40,064 bases of DNA from a virus. Positions 1 to 7,442 of the stretch are shown here, in pieces (within the stretch, counting starts at the first letter, position 1; every line of letters begins with the position of its first letter). Where the stretch lies: positions 1 through 40,064 of IMG/VR virus record IMGVR_UViG_3300020195_000072. One strand, 5' to 3'. A program made the translations under genes and the position numbers. A model generated the notes under the pieces. That model was given only the letters and a program-made list of their open reading frames with translations, searched no databases and was not told the origin of the DNA.

Positions 1-66
1 CCCGTACCCGCTCCCGTTCCCGCTCCCGTTCCCGTACGCGTTCCCGTACCCGTTCCCGCTCCCCTC
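1..66. repeat. Hexanucleotide array (CCCGTN/CCCGCN units)
   Basis: Imperfect tandem hexamers of the form CCCGTT, CCCGCT and CCCGTA, with one CGCGTT variant. Read on the minus strand they are GGGAAC, GGGAGC and GGGTAC, encoding NG, SG and YG dipeptides. Variation is concentrated in the middle of the second codon, so the Gly codons are kept. The array runs off the window edge. Confidence 0.85.
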
Positions 67-90
67 CCCGCTATTTTTCAAGTTCTCCAT
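1..90 (-). CDS. Glycine-repeat small protein, partial (cut by window edge)
   Basis: An ATG inside the 3' end of the DUF6948-like gene opens a frame that stays open to the window edge (30 codons seen). After about seven ordinary residues it becomes strict X-Gly dipeptides (SG, NG, YG), because the DNA is a GGG-N-N-C hexanucleotide array. GAGG lies about 10 nt before the ATG. Small Gly-rich XG-repeat proteins occur in many phages, with no function known to me. The 3' end is missing. Confidence 0.5.
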   Translation of the reverse strand, partial: MENLKNSGEGSGNGYGNAYGNGSGNGSGYG

Positions 91-368
91 TCCAGCACCG
101 CCTCAATCGATTTTTTAGCAGCCTCTGTTACGTCGAGAATTTCTATCGCCTGCAAAAGCTCAACACGATCTACGGCCACCGGGAATTTGCATTGTGTCGG
201 TTTCGAAGTGCCTTCCTGCGCGAGCTGAGAAAGCGAAGCCGCGCCCGCCCAATACCACAACCGCCGTGCGTTTCTCATCACGACCTCTTGTCCTGTCCGC
301 GTTTCCAGTTCTCCGGCGAAAACTCCTGCCGAGTAAGTTCGTACGATGACGTACTTTATTTTTTTCAT
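78..368 (-). CDS. Small phage protein, DUF6948-like
   Basis: A 96-residue cytoplasmic protein with the conserved core I recognise from a widespread phage family usually listed as DUF6948: YVIVRTYSAGVFAGEL, then ARRLWYWAGAASLSQLA, then CKFP. Function is unknown. I place the start at the internal ATG (MKKIKYV) because GGAGGAG lies just before it. A longer frame with an upstream ATG at 398 lacks that site. Its 3' end overlaps the start of the glycine-repeat gene by 13 nt. Confidence 0.8.
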   Translation of the reverse strand: MKKIKYVIVRTYSAGVFAGELETRTGQEVVMRNARRLWYWAGAASLSQLAQEGTSKPTQCKFPVAVDRVELLQAIEILDVTEAAKKSIEAVLEWRT

Positions 369-406
369 TACTCCTCCGTTGGTTTTATTTTCCGACAACT
401 TCCAAA

Positions 407-470
407 TTGTGGGCGGCGGCTGGATTGGTTACCATTCATCCATTCGCTAGGCGAAAGCGCCGCCCGTGTT
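407..470. other. GC-rich inverted repeat between small genes
   Basis: GGGCGGC (412-418) and GCCGCCC (460-466) are inverted, enclosing a small inner stem (GGCG with CGCC). It lies between the 27-residue membrane ORF and the DUF6948-like gene. No T tract follows on either strand, so a simple terminator is unlikely. It could be an mRNA-stabilising or processing structure. Confidence 0.3.
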
Positions 471-475
471 CTGTT

Positions 476-559
476 TTATTTATTCGTTTCGTGCAATTGA
501 CGCATTGCCATTGCCACCACCATTTCCATCAGCGCGAGAGCGATAATAAAATATCTCAT
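476..559 (-). CDS. 27-residue membrane peptide
   Basis: A short frame encoding a hydrophobic N-terminal segment (RYFIIALALMEMVVAMAM) and a polar tail (RQLHETNK), that is, one membrane helix. Its ATG overlaps the stop of the 18-residue ORF before it (ATGA), so translation is probably coupled. A start-region sequence identical to the one above it suggests a duplicated boundary. Too short for a family call. Confidence 0.4.
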   Translation of the reverse strand: MRYFIIALALMEMVVAMAMRQLHETNK

Positions 560-612
560 TGGTTATCCGTTCCTGCAAAGCGTTGGCCGCTTAAGTCTTC
601 TCGGATTTTCAT
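556..612 (-). CDS. 18-residue coupled micro-ORF ending GTDNQ
   Basis: The ATG overlaps the stop codon of the lipoprotein-like gene, and its own stop overlaps the next ATG. Its last residues (AGTDNQ) are the same as those of the upstream protein, because a 20-bp boundary was duplicated. It may be only a by-product of that duplication rather than a functional peptide. Confidence 0.3.
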   Translation of the reverse strand: MKIREDLSGQRFAGTDNQ

Positions 613-629
613 TGGTTATCCGTTCCTGC
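557..629. repeat. 20-bp direct repeat at two gene boundaries (557-576, 610-629)
   Basis: Exactly the same 20 bases (CATTGGTTATCCGTTCCTGC) occur at 557-576 and 610-629, 53 bp apart. Each copy holds the end of one frame (GTDNQ-stop) and the overlapping ATG of the next. This looks like a small tandem duplication or slippage event. Confidence 0.9.
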
Positions 630-1769
630 GAGTGCCTGCAATTTGTTCCAAGGAAAATTTAAAAGCTGGCCTCCGTTGCCATAGCTGTGATCGTCACTAA
701 AGCAATCATCCGTACTCACTCCCGTTGGGCAATTTAAAATACCACCAATTTTTGTATATGGGCTGCCTCCTGGATATTGGTTCGCCGGATTTTCCGCGCG
801 GAAATTCACCGCTCCCGATTTGTCCCAAACTACCATCCCGTACTTTTGTATTGCCCTGGCAATCATCAGCCCATACGGTTTCATTCCAAACGTGGACAAA
901 TCTAAATCGTAGGGGAACCGAAACGTTGTGCCTTCTCGAATAGCATTAGGATGTAAAAAAGTTCCGTCGGATCGGTTCGCTGGAAATCTCCACCCAGTAG
1001 ATATGTAAACCTCTGGCAGAGAAACTCCTATCGCGTGGTTGATCACTCCACTCTGTTGCTCCTCGATGGTGAGGATCCCTGCGAGAAACGCGAGACTCGT
1101 TGCGGTCGTACCAAACTTTGTCCCGGAAGACGTAAACCAATCGCCGCCATTTTCGGTCTGAAAATAGCCAGGGTTCCGCGCGATGTCATCCATCCGGCCA
1201 CCCCATCGTGCGCCCCACTCCTTGACCACGCCGCCAGTCGAGCTTACGACAGTCGCGGTCGTATTTTGTAAGAGCCAAAATTCCCACATTTTCCCCGTGG
1301 ATGGTTGATAGATCACGGCTTCCTGATCCGTTCCGCTCGCCGCTACAAAATTATCAGGGATTGGAACCGAATTCCATTTAGCCTGAGCGAGCGGATAGAG
1401 CGTCCCATTATTGCGGTCCCACGCCCTCACCACGCAGGTCGATTGATCCGGCGGCACAATAAATATCGCCGGAGTGTACTGGGAAATGTTAACCGTCGCC
1501 ACGCCAGTATAAGCGGCTCGTTGCGCGACGATGGAACTAACATAGATCGCCGATTTAGCGTCGAGCGGAGCATCGTCGGCTAGCTGCTGATGCACATAAC
1601 TCGTCGCGGCGAAATGCAGACCAGGTCTAATCGTGAGCGACAAATAATCCTCCGCCAGATTAGATGACGCTCTAGTTTTTCCGGTAATCTGCACATTGTT
1701 AAACCGCATTGCGGAATAACATGATCCTAGACAAAAGACAAACACTCCCACGTAAATAATTCTTTTCAA
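609..1769 (-). CDS. Secreted/lipoprotein-like protein, late part of the early operon
   Basis: A 386-residue protein. I start it at TTG (1769) because GGGGAGG precedes it by five bases. The frame is open further upstream to 1877, but that stretch is occupied by another small gene. The N-terminus (KRIIYVGVFVFCLGSC) is a signal peptide ending in a lipobox-like LGS-C, so a lipid-anchored envelope protein is likely. The body has conserved-looking blocks (GKMWEFWL, ARWGGRM, GTTATSL, INHAIGV, QKYGMVV) that I associate with a secreted bacterial family of unknown function. It sits after DnaB in an early-type operon, not with the fibres, so a surface role in the infected cell such as superinfection exclusion is possible but inferred. 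Confidence 0.7.
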   Translation of the reverse strand: MKRIIYVGVFVFCLGSCYSAMRFNNVQITGKTRASSNLAEDYLSLTIRPGLHFAATSYVHQQLADDAPLDAKSAIYVSSIVAQRAAYTGVATVNISQYTPAIFIVPPDQSTCVVRAWDRNNGTLYPLAQAKWNSVPIPDNFVAASGTDQEAVIYQPSTGKMWEFWLLQNTTATVVSSTGGVVKEWGARWGGRMDDIARNPGYFQTENGGDWFTSSGTKFGTTATSLAFLAGILTIEEQQSGVINHAIGVSLPEVYISTGWRFPANRSDGTFLHPNAIREGTTFRFPYDLDLSTFGMKPYGLMIARAIQKYGMVVWDKSGAVNFRAENPANQYPGGSPYTKIGGILNCPTGVSTDDCFSDDHSYGNGGQLLNFPWNKLQALAGTDNQ

Positions 1770-1782
1770 ACTATTCCTCCCC

Positions 1783-1908
1783 TCACTTCGATTTCCATCG
1801 CTTCGGGTCGGACATCGTGCATATATTCCATGCCATCTCGCTGACCTGATCCTCGTGGGGATCGTCAATATTTTCAATTAAATTACTCTCGCGTATCCAG
1901 TTCGGCAT
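1783..1908 (-). CDS. 41-residue small protein
   Basis: Begins MPNWIRESNLIENIDDP. The start overlaps the stop of the upstream zinc-type gene (TAATG) and an AGGGG lies a few bases before it. It ends 13 nt before the TTG start of the lipoprotein-like gene. The WIRESNxIE string recalls the N-terminal helix of Fic-type proteins, but the protein is far too short to carry that fold, so I do not assign it. It is acidic then basic, with no membrane segment. Confidence 0.6.
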   Translation of the reverse strand: MPNWIRESNLIENIDDPHEDQVSEMAWNICTMSDPKRWKSK

Positions 1909-2099
1909 TACTCATCCCCTTTAAATTTCTTACAGTCGCATTCCAGCACCGAACACGCATAATATTCCTCCCCTAGCCGCCAATGGTAATATTTGTCATG
2001 TTCACATTGTTTACATTCACGCGCTTTAAGCCACGCCTTCACATGGCCTTCATTCGATCGGATTAGGGGTTTATTTGATGGATTAGGCTTCTTTCGCAT
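1908..2099 (-). CDS. Small Cys/His zinc-type protein
   Basis: 63 residues with the pattern C-x2-C-x-H-x4-H, then C-x4-C-x-C-KKF, typical of a small metal-binding knuckle. GGAGG lies 8 nt before the ATG. The same kind of pattern (CxCGHD...H...CxC) recurs in the 37859-38317 protein near the terminase. No enzymatic domain is present. It may bind nucleic acid or a partner protein, but that is inference. Confidence 0.75.
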   Translation of the reverse strand: MRKKPNPSNKPLIRSNEGHVKAWLKARECKQCEHDKYYHWRLGEEYYACSVLECDCKKFKGDE

Positions 2100-2162
2100 C
2101 TATATGGCCTCCACAATCGGCAACACGCATACCAGGTCTTCGGGTTTGGCTTCGATGGTCAT
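2100..2162 (-). CDS. 20-residue micro-ORF after the helicase
   Basis: The ATG overlaps the helicase stop (ATGA), and its TAG is immediately followed by the ATG of the zinc-type gene. The peptide is MTIEAKPEDLVCVLPIVEAI. The seamless junctions on both sides suggest it is translated, perhaps only to pass ribosomes on, since the SD of the next gene lies inside it. Confidence 0.4.
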   Translation of the reverse strand: MTIEAKPEDLVCVLPIVEAI

Positions 2163-3604
2163 TGACCCGCCGCTTTGAGTTTAAAGTCTTGATCTTGTTC
2201 TTCGAGCCATATCTTTTGTGGCTGAGAATCCATCGGCGTTTCTTCAAACTTCGTCTGCTTCCCGTCAAAGACCATATCGACAATCACCTGCTGGACTCCG
2301 TTCCTCTGTTTCTCGATAATGAATTCTGTTTTCGCCCGTTCCTCGCTGTCTCGCTTTATGCTTTCAGGCCCGGTCTTGTCGATCTTCTTGTACATTCCGG
2401 GACGATGGAGAAACCAAACCATGTCCGCGTCCTGTTCCAAACTACCAGAATCTCTTAAGTCCGTCAACTGTGGGCGAGGATCCGAAACTGTCGAACTTGT
2501 AGATTTACGGTTGAGTTGTGAAAGCGCGAGTATCGGCACTTTCATTTCTAAGGCCATCTGCTTTAAGTTGCGCGTGATATCCGAGACTTCGAGGTTTCTG
2601 TTTTCAAATTTCTTTGACGGCGAAAGAAGCTGAATATAATCAATGACGATCAAACAGTTCTTATGCCCCTGCGCTCTAAACTTCGACACCCACCGTCGCG
2701 CACTCGCCTTGATCCCGAGGATGGTTAAACCCTTACACCCGTCATCTAAGACTATATTCGCCGACGCTATCTCTTCCAGTTTTTCAATCACTGTCGTTTG
2801 CATATAAGGCGAGACTCTCCGTTGTCGGAGCGCGTAAAGACTGATCCCCGTCCGGCTACTTAACAGGCGCAAGCAAAGCTGAAGCGGGGTCATTTCGAGA
2901 GAGTAGAAGATGATCGGCACTTTATTATCTATCGCTAAATGCTCGATGATGTTCATGGCGCACGAGGTTTTCCCAACGCCCGGCCGCGCACCCAAAATAA
3001 TCAAATCCCCCGGATTCATTCCGCTTGTTAGAGCGTCAACCATTAAGAAACCCGTTGAAAGGCCGGATGCTTCAACGCTCGTATCTTTCAAATACTCCGT
3101 CACCTGATTTGTGAAAGATCCAATCAAGCCCATGTCTTGAGTGAAGTTATTCTGTGACGTGTTGAAGATGATATTTTCAACCGAATCTAAAATGTCTTTG
3201 CCGTCTTGTTCGCCGGAATAACATTGAGCGATTGAGGACATACAGGCCGAAATCACGGAGCGAAGCAAAGACATTTCTTTCACGGTTTCAACGTAGTCTC
3301 CAATATGATCGACCGTAACAACGATTTCCATACACTCCATGAGATATTCAATGCCACCAATCAAATCGAGCTTGTCCAACATCCTCAACTTTTCTGAGAA
3401 AGTAGCCAAATCCACGGCCTTTTTTTCGTTCCACATTTGAACCATCGTTTCGAAAACGTCCTGATGCCTCCGGTCATAAAAATCCGAGGCCTTAATCTTC
3501 TCAATCGCATGGCTCAGACAATCTACCGAGATTAGGCAACACCCAATCACAGCCTGTTCCGAAACCGCCGAATGCGGCGGGATCCGCAAAACTTCCGCGT
3601 TCAT
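2159..3604 (-). CDS. dnaB: Replicative DNA helicase, DnaB family
   Basis: A 481-residue hexameric 5'-3' helicase that unwinds the phage replication fork. An N-terminal DnaB domain (about residues 10-115) begins SAVSEQAVIGCCL. The RecA-like core has Walker A GARPGVGKT (205-213), the catalytic-Glu strand IIFYSLEM, Walker B LIVIDYIQLL (318-327), sensor ALSQLNRK, and the arginine-finger region DLRDSGSLEQDAD. Length is normal for the family. The ATG overlaps the stop of the DUF1376 gene by 4 nt, so initiator-like protein and helicase are coupled. No helicase loader (DnaC) is evident nearby; the DUF1376 protein may help with loading (inference). Confidence 0.95.
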   Translation of the reverse strand: MNAEVLRIPPHSAVSEQAVIGCCLISVDCLSHAIEKIKASDFYDRRHQDVFETMVQMWNEKKAVDLATFSEKLRMLDKLDLIGGIEYLMECMEIVVTVDHIGDYVETVKEMSLLRSVISACMSSIAQCYSGEQDGKDILDSVENIIFNTSQNNFTQDMGLIGSFTNQVTEYLKDTSVEASGLSTGFLMVDALTSGMNPGDLIILGARPGVGKTSCAMNIIEHLAIDNKVPIIFYSLEMTPLQLCLRLLSSRTGISLYALRQRRVSPYMQTTVIEKLEEIASANIVLDDGCKGLTILGIKASARRWVSKFRAQGHKNCLIVIDYIQLLSPSKKFENRNLEVSDITRNLKQMALEMKVPILALSQLNRKSTSSTVSDPRPQLTDLRDSGSLEQDADMVWFLHRPGMYKKIDKTGPESIKRDSEERAKTEFIIEKQRNGVQQVIVDMVFDGKQTKFEETPMDSQPQKIWLEEQDQDFKLKAAGQ

Positions 3605-4233
3605 AGCTTCATCTTCGCGCCGGGGTGGAAGGGGCCGCGCAACATAAATTCAGGACCACGGAAGAGGCCTCTAGGGCTACATTTCTCTACGACCTCTTCA
3701 AGCGTTCGCGGTCGGTCCGTTTCCCCCGCCGTTTTTTCAACTTTTTGAAATGCTGTTTCTTTATTAATAGAAGATGAAGATGAAGAAGAAGATAGAAGAG
3801 CAGTGGTTTGGCTGCTTTTTGGCTGAGGCTTGGCTGCTTTTGGCTGAGGCTTGGCTTGATTTACCGACGAGGAGCCATGTGTAGAATGGTGCGCTTTTTT
3901 GGCGTTCAAACTCTGCTTTTTCCGGAAGTCACTCTGCTTCAGCTTTTCAAGTTCAAGTCGGTTATTTGTCAGTCGATCAGTTTTCCACCTGTTTTTGACA
4001 CTAAATTTGACCGATATTTGGGGCCACATTTGGTCAAAATCAGCCTGTTCTTCTTGAACCAGTTTAGCCAGCTTTTTGGGGTCATTTGGGATCGAACCTT
4101 CTACCCAATTTAGGCCCAAAAGTTTTACATAAATACCAAATTCCCTATTGTTCATTAGCCTAACAGCTTCGTCGTTTTGGGCATCGTTTGGATACCATTG
4201 AAACGCTGGGGACTTGCCTGCTTTACGCGCCAT
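3601..4233 (-). CDS. DUF1376 phage replication protein
   Basis: A 210-residue protein whose first about 80 residues (SPAFQWYPNDAQNDEAVRLM, then FGIYVKLLGLNWVEGSIP) match the DUF1376 domain of phage replication proteins usually encoded just before a DnaB/DnaC-type helicase. The middle has a duplicated AKPQPK motif from a 17-bp DNA repeat and an eight-serine run, likely a flexible linker. I start it at MARKAGK because the preceding gene stops one base earlier. A frame opening at 4278 would overlap that gene. It couples to DnaB by ATGA. Confidence 0.8.
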   Translation of the reverse strand: MARKAGKSPAFQWYPNDAQNDEAVRLMNNREFGIYVKLLGLNWVEGSIPNDPKKLAKLVQEEQADFDQMWPQISVKFSVKNRWKTDRLTNNRLELEKLKQSDFRKKQSLNAKKAHHSTHGSSSVNQAKPQPKAAKPQPKSSQTTALLSSSSSSSSINKETAFQKVEKTAGETDRPRTLEEVVEKCSPRGLFRGPEFMLRGPFHPGAKMKL

Positions 4234-4234
4234 A

Positions 4235-4405
4235 TTAGGCCGCCACTCGGCCCGTTTCCAGGCAAAATGAACCATCATTTCTGGGGATTAGGTGAAGCCC
4301 TAAACATGCATCGCATATCCAAAAAAGGCCTGTTCCGTTCGTGACATTTCCTCCTTCAACCTCGGTCAACTTCTGGCACTGTTTCCTGCATTCTTCACAC
4401 TTCAT
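4235..4405 (-). CDS. Small double-CxxC zinc-ribbon protein
   Basis: 56 residues with CEEC plus C at the N-terminus and ICDAC in the middle, the spacing of a zinc ribbon. GGAGGG precedes the ATG (4405) by 8 nt. It stops one base before the DUF1376 start. The role is unknown; such ribbons often accompany phage replication and recombination genes. Confidence 0.7.
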   Translation of the reverse strand: MKCEECRKQCQKLTEVEGGNVTNGTGLFWICDACLGLHLIPRNDGSFCLETGRVAA

Positions 4406-4436
4406 TTTTGAGTCCCTCCTGCTTGTCAGATAGGTC

Positions 4437-5045
4437 TTACTTAAAATCAAATACTTCTTGCTGTAACCGTTTAACTGCGATCTCGCAATACTTTTCAGAA
4501 ATCTCAATTCCAATAGCTTTCCGGCCAAGATCTTTGGCGGCTACTAAACTTGAACCGCTTCCCATAAAAGGATCAAGCATGGTGTCGTTTATGTCGGTAA
4601 ATCTATTAACAACACATCGCATATATTCAATTGGTTTTGGAGAGGGGTGATCTTTTAGCGTTAAATCTTTGATGGAAAACTGACAAAAGTTTTGCCCCAA
4701 TTTTACTTTTCCAGCCACTACGGCAACTATTACATTCATAAATCCAATAGAACTTCTTGTCATTCCATTTCTATTCCAACCGTAGAAAAAATCCTTATAA
4801 TCTCCCCCAAATGCATTAATAGCAATGCAAATTGATTTCGTTCCGGTATTTGCAACAACACCTTTTATCGATTTTTGCACAGCGATTTGTTCCCATCCAG
4901 TAAAATATGCCCCATCCCAATCAGCTTTTCCGACCCCATAGGGGGGGTCTGCGTAAATGAAATCCACAGGCGCAAGGTTCGGCAATATCTCTCGACAATC
5001 ACCCAGGTAAATCGTGCAAGACTTATCTTGATAGTATGGCTTCAC
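4437..5045 (-). CDS. Site-specific DNA methyltransferase (beta-type N6-A/N4-C)
   Basis: A 202-residue amino-methyltransferase of phage DNA. Catalytic motif IV DPPY is at residues 33-36, followed by HPSPKP (133-138), then the SAM-binding motif DPFMGSG (158-164). Catalytic before SAM motif is the beta-class order. It starts at GTG with a GGGGAG site upstream. It is short but has all the core motifs. The central target-recognition part is small, so the recognition site cannot be inferred. No restriction endonuclease is adjacent, so it is an orphan, plausibly protecting phage DNA. Confidence 0.9.
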   Translation of the reverse strand: MKPYYQDKSCTIYLGDCREILPNLAPVDFIYADPPYGVGKADWDGAYFTGWEQIAVQKSIKGVVANTGTKSICIAINAFGGDYKDFFYGWNRNGMTRSSIGFMNVIVAVVAGKVKLGQNFCQFSIKDLTLKDHPSPKPIEYMRCVVNRFTDINDTMLDPFMGSGSSLVAAKDLGRKAIGIEISEKYCEIAVKRLQQEVFDFK

Positions 5046-5089
5046 AATATTTCTCCCCTGCCTTTATCGGCTCGGTTCCTTCAAATCCA

Positions 5090-5129
5090 GCGATAGCGCG
5101 ACCTGTGTTGAGCGGGAATGCGCTATCGC
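5090..5129. repeat. Perfect 10-bp inverted repeat, intergenic
   Basis: GCGATAGCGC (5090-5099) and GCGCTATCGC (5120-5129) with a 20-nt loop lie between the RusA-like gene and the methyltransferase start. No T run follows, so this is not an ordinary intrinsic terminator. It may be an operator, or an RNA hairpin controlling methyltransferase translation. Confidence 0.7.
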
Positions 5130-5130
5130 G

Positions 5131-5496
5131 TTAAATCCTTATCTCCAAATCCACTCTAGGATTCTGCCGATCAAGTGGCATGGTCTTAAAATTCACCTCG
5201 CCAAATAGCACATCATCCGCGACAATATTGGATCGCTCGAAACAATGAAATAGCGCGTCTTGGATTCCTGGCGCATCGCGTCGTCTAAGATCGCCGGGAA
5301 AGTAATTGATTCCGATAAAGCACGGTTCTATGATCTGCTCGGCCATCCATTGCGCTTTCATTTGTCGGATAATATCGTCACGCCAAATCGCGAACCTTTT
5401 GGGTGGGTAACGGTGTCCTGTGCGGGTGATAAGGACGCGGTTCTTACCTGATTGCATTTGTCCTAGCAGGGTGAGGTGGTAGCTGGTAGAGGTCAT
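5131..5496 (-). CDS. rusA: RusA-like Holliday-junction resolvase
   Basis: A 121-residue endodeoxyribonuclease candidate that would cut four-way junctions during phage replication and recombination. The C-terminal half has the RusA-type core RRRDAPGIQDALFHCFERSNIVADD, with acidic residues spaced for metal binding, followed by a strand (FGEVNFKTMP) and a C-terminal strand VDLEIRI. Length matches the family (about 120). The ATG overlaps the stop of the zinc-type gene before it. The family call is by motif and length only. Confidence 0.75.
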   Translation of the reverse strand: MTSTSYHLTLLGQMQSGKNRVLITRTGHRYPPKRFAIWRDDIIRQMKAQWMAEQIIEPCFIGINYFPGDLRRRDAPGIQDALFHCFERSNIVADDVLFGEVNFKTMPLDRQNPRVDLEIRI

Positions 5497-5741
5497 TGTG
5501 TGGTTATTTCTGTTATTTCTTTAATCGTTTCGATAAATTTATTCATATGATCAAAGAGGCATTTAGTAGAACAAAATCTTCCTGCCTTTAAATTAAAAAT
5601 ACGATGTCCATATGGGGGAAAACTTATACTTAATGCTTCACCATTACCATCGCGACTCTTGCTGATCGTAATATCAATCTCAGTCTCATTAATTGTTTGC
5701 TTATTGCACGTATCACAAAACCACATAGTAAATGTTCCCAT
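5493..5741 (-). CDS. Small zinc-binding protein (CxxC...CxxxC)
   Basis: 82 residues with CDTC near the N-terminus and FCSTKCLFDHM later, a treble-clef-like metal site, and a helical tail. AAGGAGG lies 12 nt before the ATG. It couples to the RusA-like gene (ATGA). Its DNA is visibly AT-richer than the replication genes to the left, like the neighbouring island. Confidence 0.65.
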   Translation of the reverse strand: MGTFTMWFCDTCNKQTINETEIDITISKSRDGNGEALSISFPPYGHRIFNLKAGRFCSTKCLFDHMNKFIETIKEITEITTQ

Positions 5742-6028
5742 CTTTTTGTCACGCCTCCTTCATAATTTTTAAATAAATCCTCAACAATTTTAAGACCTAA
5801 AAAAATTCCCTCACACCCTCCCAGCCCCGAGTTATTTTTCACATCCATCATCGGGAACTGGGATAAAATTCCGGGCTTTCCCGTTATTCCTTTGGGAGTT
5901 TGTTTAGAGGAAATGGGCACCTTAGCACTTGTAGAATTCGAATATAAATTGGTTAATGAAAAGGTTGTATCAATAGTTCCAAAACGATTCAAACGCTATC
6001 GCCTAAAACCAAAACTTCCTCTTTGGCC
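5742..6028. other. Intergenic stretch with ambiguous short frames
   Basis: AT-rich. On the minus strand a TTG-started frame (from 5992) reads about 80 plausible residues but runs 110 nt into the zinc-type gene. On the plus strand a 39-codon frame (ATG at about 5913, AGAGGA before it) starts MGTLALVEFEYKLV. They oppose each other and neither can be preferred. No tRNA or clear hairpin is seen. It marks one edge of the AT-rich island. Confidence 0.4.
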
Positions 6029-7372
6029 TTAGCCAGGCCATTTCAAAACCACTATTTCTTCTCGCAATTGTTCTTTGGTTGCAGTTGCTAATCGAGTTCG
6101 AAAAAGATCAATGGCAACTAATTCATAACCTAACGAAGTAGCTATTTCTGAAAGTATCTGGCCAGTTCGAATCATAACTCTTAAATATGAGGCTTGATCC
6201 CCAACGACGTAAGCTAGACGTGCCCCAGGTTTAAGAATCGTGCGCATATCTGACAAATGTCGTGCCATTCCCCCAAAATATAACTTCGTTAGCCTTGGAT
6301 ATAAACGTTCAAACCCTGATGTTTTCCCCAATTCAATCCTGCGGGCCTCAATTGTTTCCGCAATCTTTTGAATTTTAGGAAATTTAGATATCCACTTATC
6401 ATCGTCATCTGTTTTATAAACACTCCTCGTATTGGAACGGACTAGTGTGCGCTTTATGGCACGCAACTCTTCTTTATTTTTTAAGAACCCCAGGATGACT
6501 GATTCTAATCGAGTTGTTCTAGTGTAATCTTTCTCATTTGGATATGGTGGCGATGTAATAATTGCATCGATAGATCGAGGAGGTAGTATATCACCTATTT
6601 GTCTAGCATCAGCTTTATGAACCTTACTAGAGACATTCCTTAGTTTATGAAGCTGTTGTAAATCCGCGCATATAGACTTAACTTCAGTTAGCCATAGTGA
6701 TACAACAGGCGCATCGTTCCTTATCTTACCGATACCAACCTCAGGCCCAAAATGCAAATTACTGATAGAATAAACCAAAGCTTTGGCGAGCGCCAAAAGT
6801 TCATATCGTTCGAATTGTTTATTTCCATTATTATTGCGAATGTGATCAAGTATGATTAGGGTTTTGTGCAATGGTACCGGACTAATAGAATTTGCCAAAA
6901 GAATTTTCATTTGATCTTCATCAATTGTTCTCAGAATAGATAGCTTATAATCATTCATCTTTTGCGAAATAGAAAAAAGTTGTAGGGGTTCGTGATCTGG
7001 AATGCCCTGAGCATTGAGTTCACTATGAGCAGCTCGGGCAATTCTTTCAGCATGACTTAGAAGTTCCTCTGATTCAGCACCCCATTCAGTTTTTACCGAT
7101 GAAGCAAAATGTGCTATTGGGTTTGCTTCGATCCCGATGCTTTTGATGCCAAGCTTCTTGCATTCGACTATAGTGGTACCAGTACCACAGAATGGGTCTA
7201 AGACTGTTTGCTTGGAATTAATTTCCCATTTTGCAAGATAATTACGCACTAAGTGGGGTGGAAAAGAAAGAACAAAACGGTACCAATCATGAGCTGCTCG
7301 ATCTACAAAGGCAAGTTTGTTGGACTCGCCATTTTTTGTTGGACTTGGTCTTGATAATTGTTCAAGTTTCAT
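6029..7372 (-). CDS. DNA methyltransferase, N4-cytosine type
   Basis: A 447-residue SAM-dependent DNA methyltransferase. SAM motif I LDPFCGTGTT lies at residues 58-67, and catalytic motif TSPPYPNE at 273-280. SPPY rather than DPPY is typical of N4-cytosine enzymes of restriction-modification systems. The 200 residues between the motifs probably hold target recognition. GGAGGG precedes the ATG by 8 nt. It stands alone, with a transposase upstream and no endonuclease or Vsr gene nearby. It sits in AT-rich DNA that interrupts the recombination module, so it looks acquired. Confidence 0.9.
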   Translation of the reverse strand: MKLEQLSRPSPTKNGESNKLAFVDRAAHDWYRFVLSFPPHLVRNYLAKWEINSKQTVLDPFCGTGTTIVECKKLGIKSIGIEANPIAHFASSVKTEWGAESEELLSHAERIARAAHSELNAQGIPDHEPLQLFSISQKMNDYKLSILRTIDEDQMKILLANSISPVPLHKTLIILDHIRNNNGNKQFERYELLALAKALVYSISNLHFGPEVGIGKIRNDAPVVSLWLTEVKSICADLQQLHKLRNVSSKVHKADARQIGDILPPRSIDAIITSPPYPNEKDYTRTTRLESVILGFLKNKEELRAIKRTLVRSNTRSVYKTDDDDKWISKFPKIQKIAETIEARRIELGKTSGFERLYPRLTKLYFGGMARHLSDMRTILKPGARLAYVVGDQASYLRVMIRTGQILSEIATSLGYELVAIDLFRTRLATATKEQLREEIVVLKWPG

Positions 7373-7442
7373 TAAATATTCCCTCCAAGCATGGTCAATA
7401 TCGATACTGTCTGCTTATTCCGGATACATTTATTCTAGGCGC

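Noticed and set aside
1-66. CRISPR array
   Set aside because: Units are contiguous hexamers without spacers. No CRISPR array was seen anywhere in the window.
1770-1877. N-terminal extension of the lipoprotein-like gene
   Set aside because: The region is coding in another frame for the 41-residue protein, and the TTG start has a strong ribosome site next to a signal peptide.
5630-5992. 120-codon leftward frame
   Set aside because: Its second half is out of frame with the better-supported zinc-type gene, whose ribosome site lies within it; the first half remains uncertain.
4437-7372. Complete restriction-modification system
   Set aside because: No endonuclease-like gene is present between or beside the methyltransferases.
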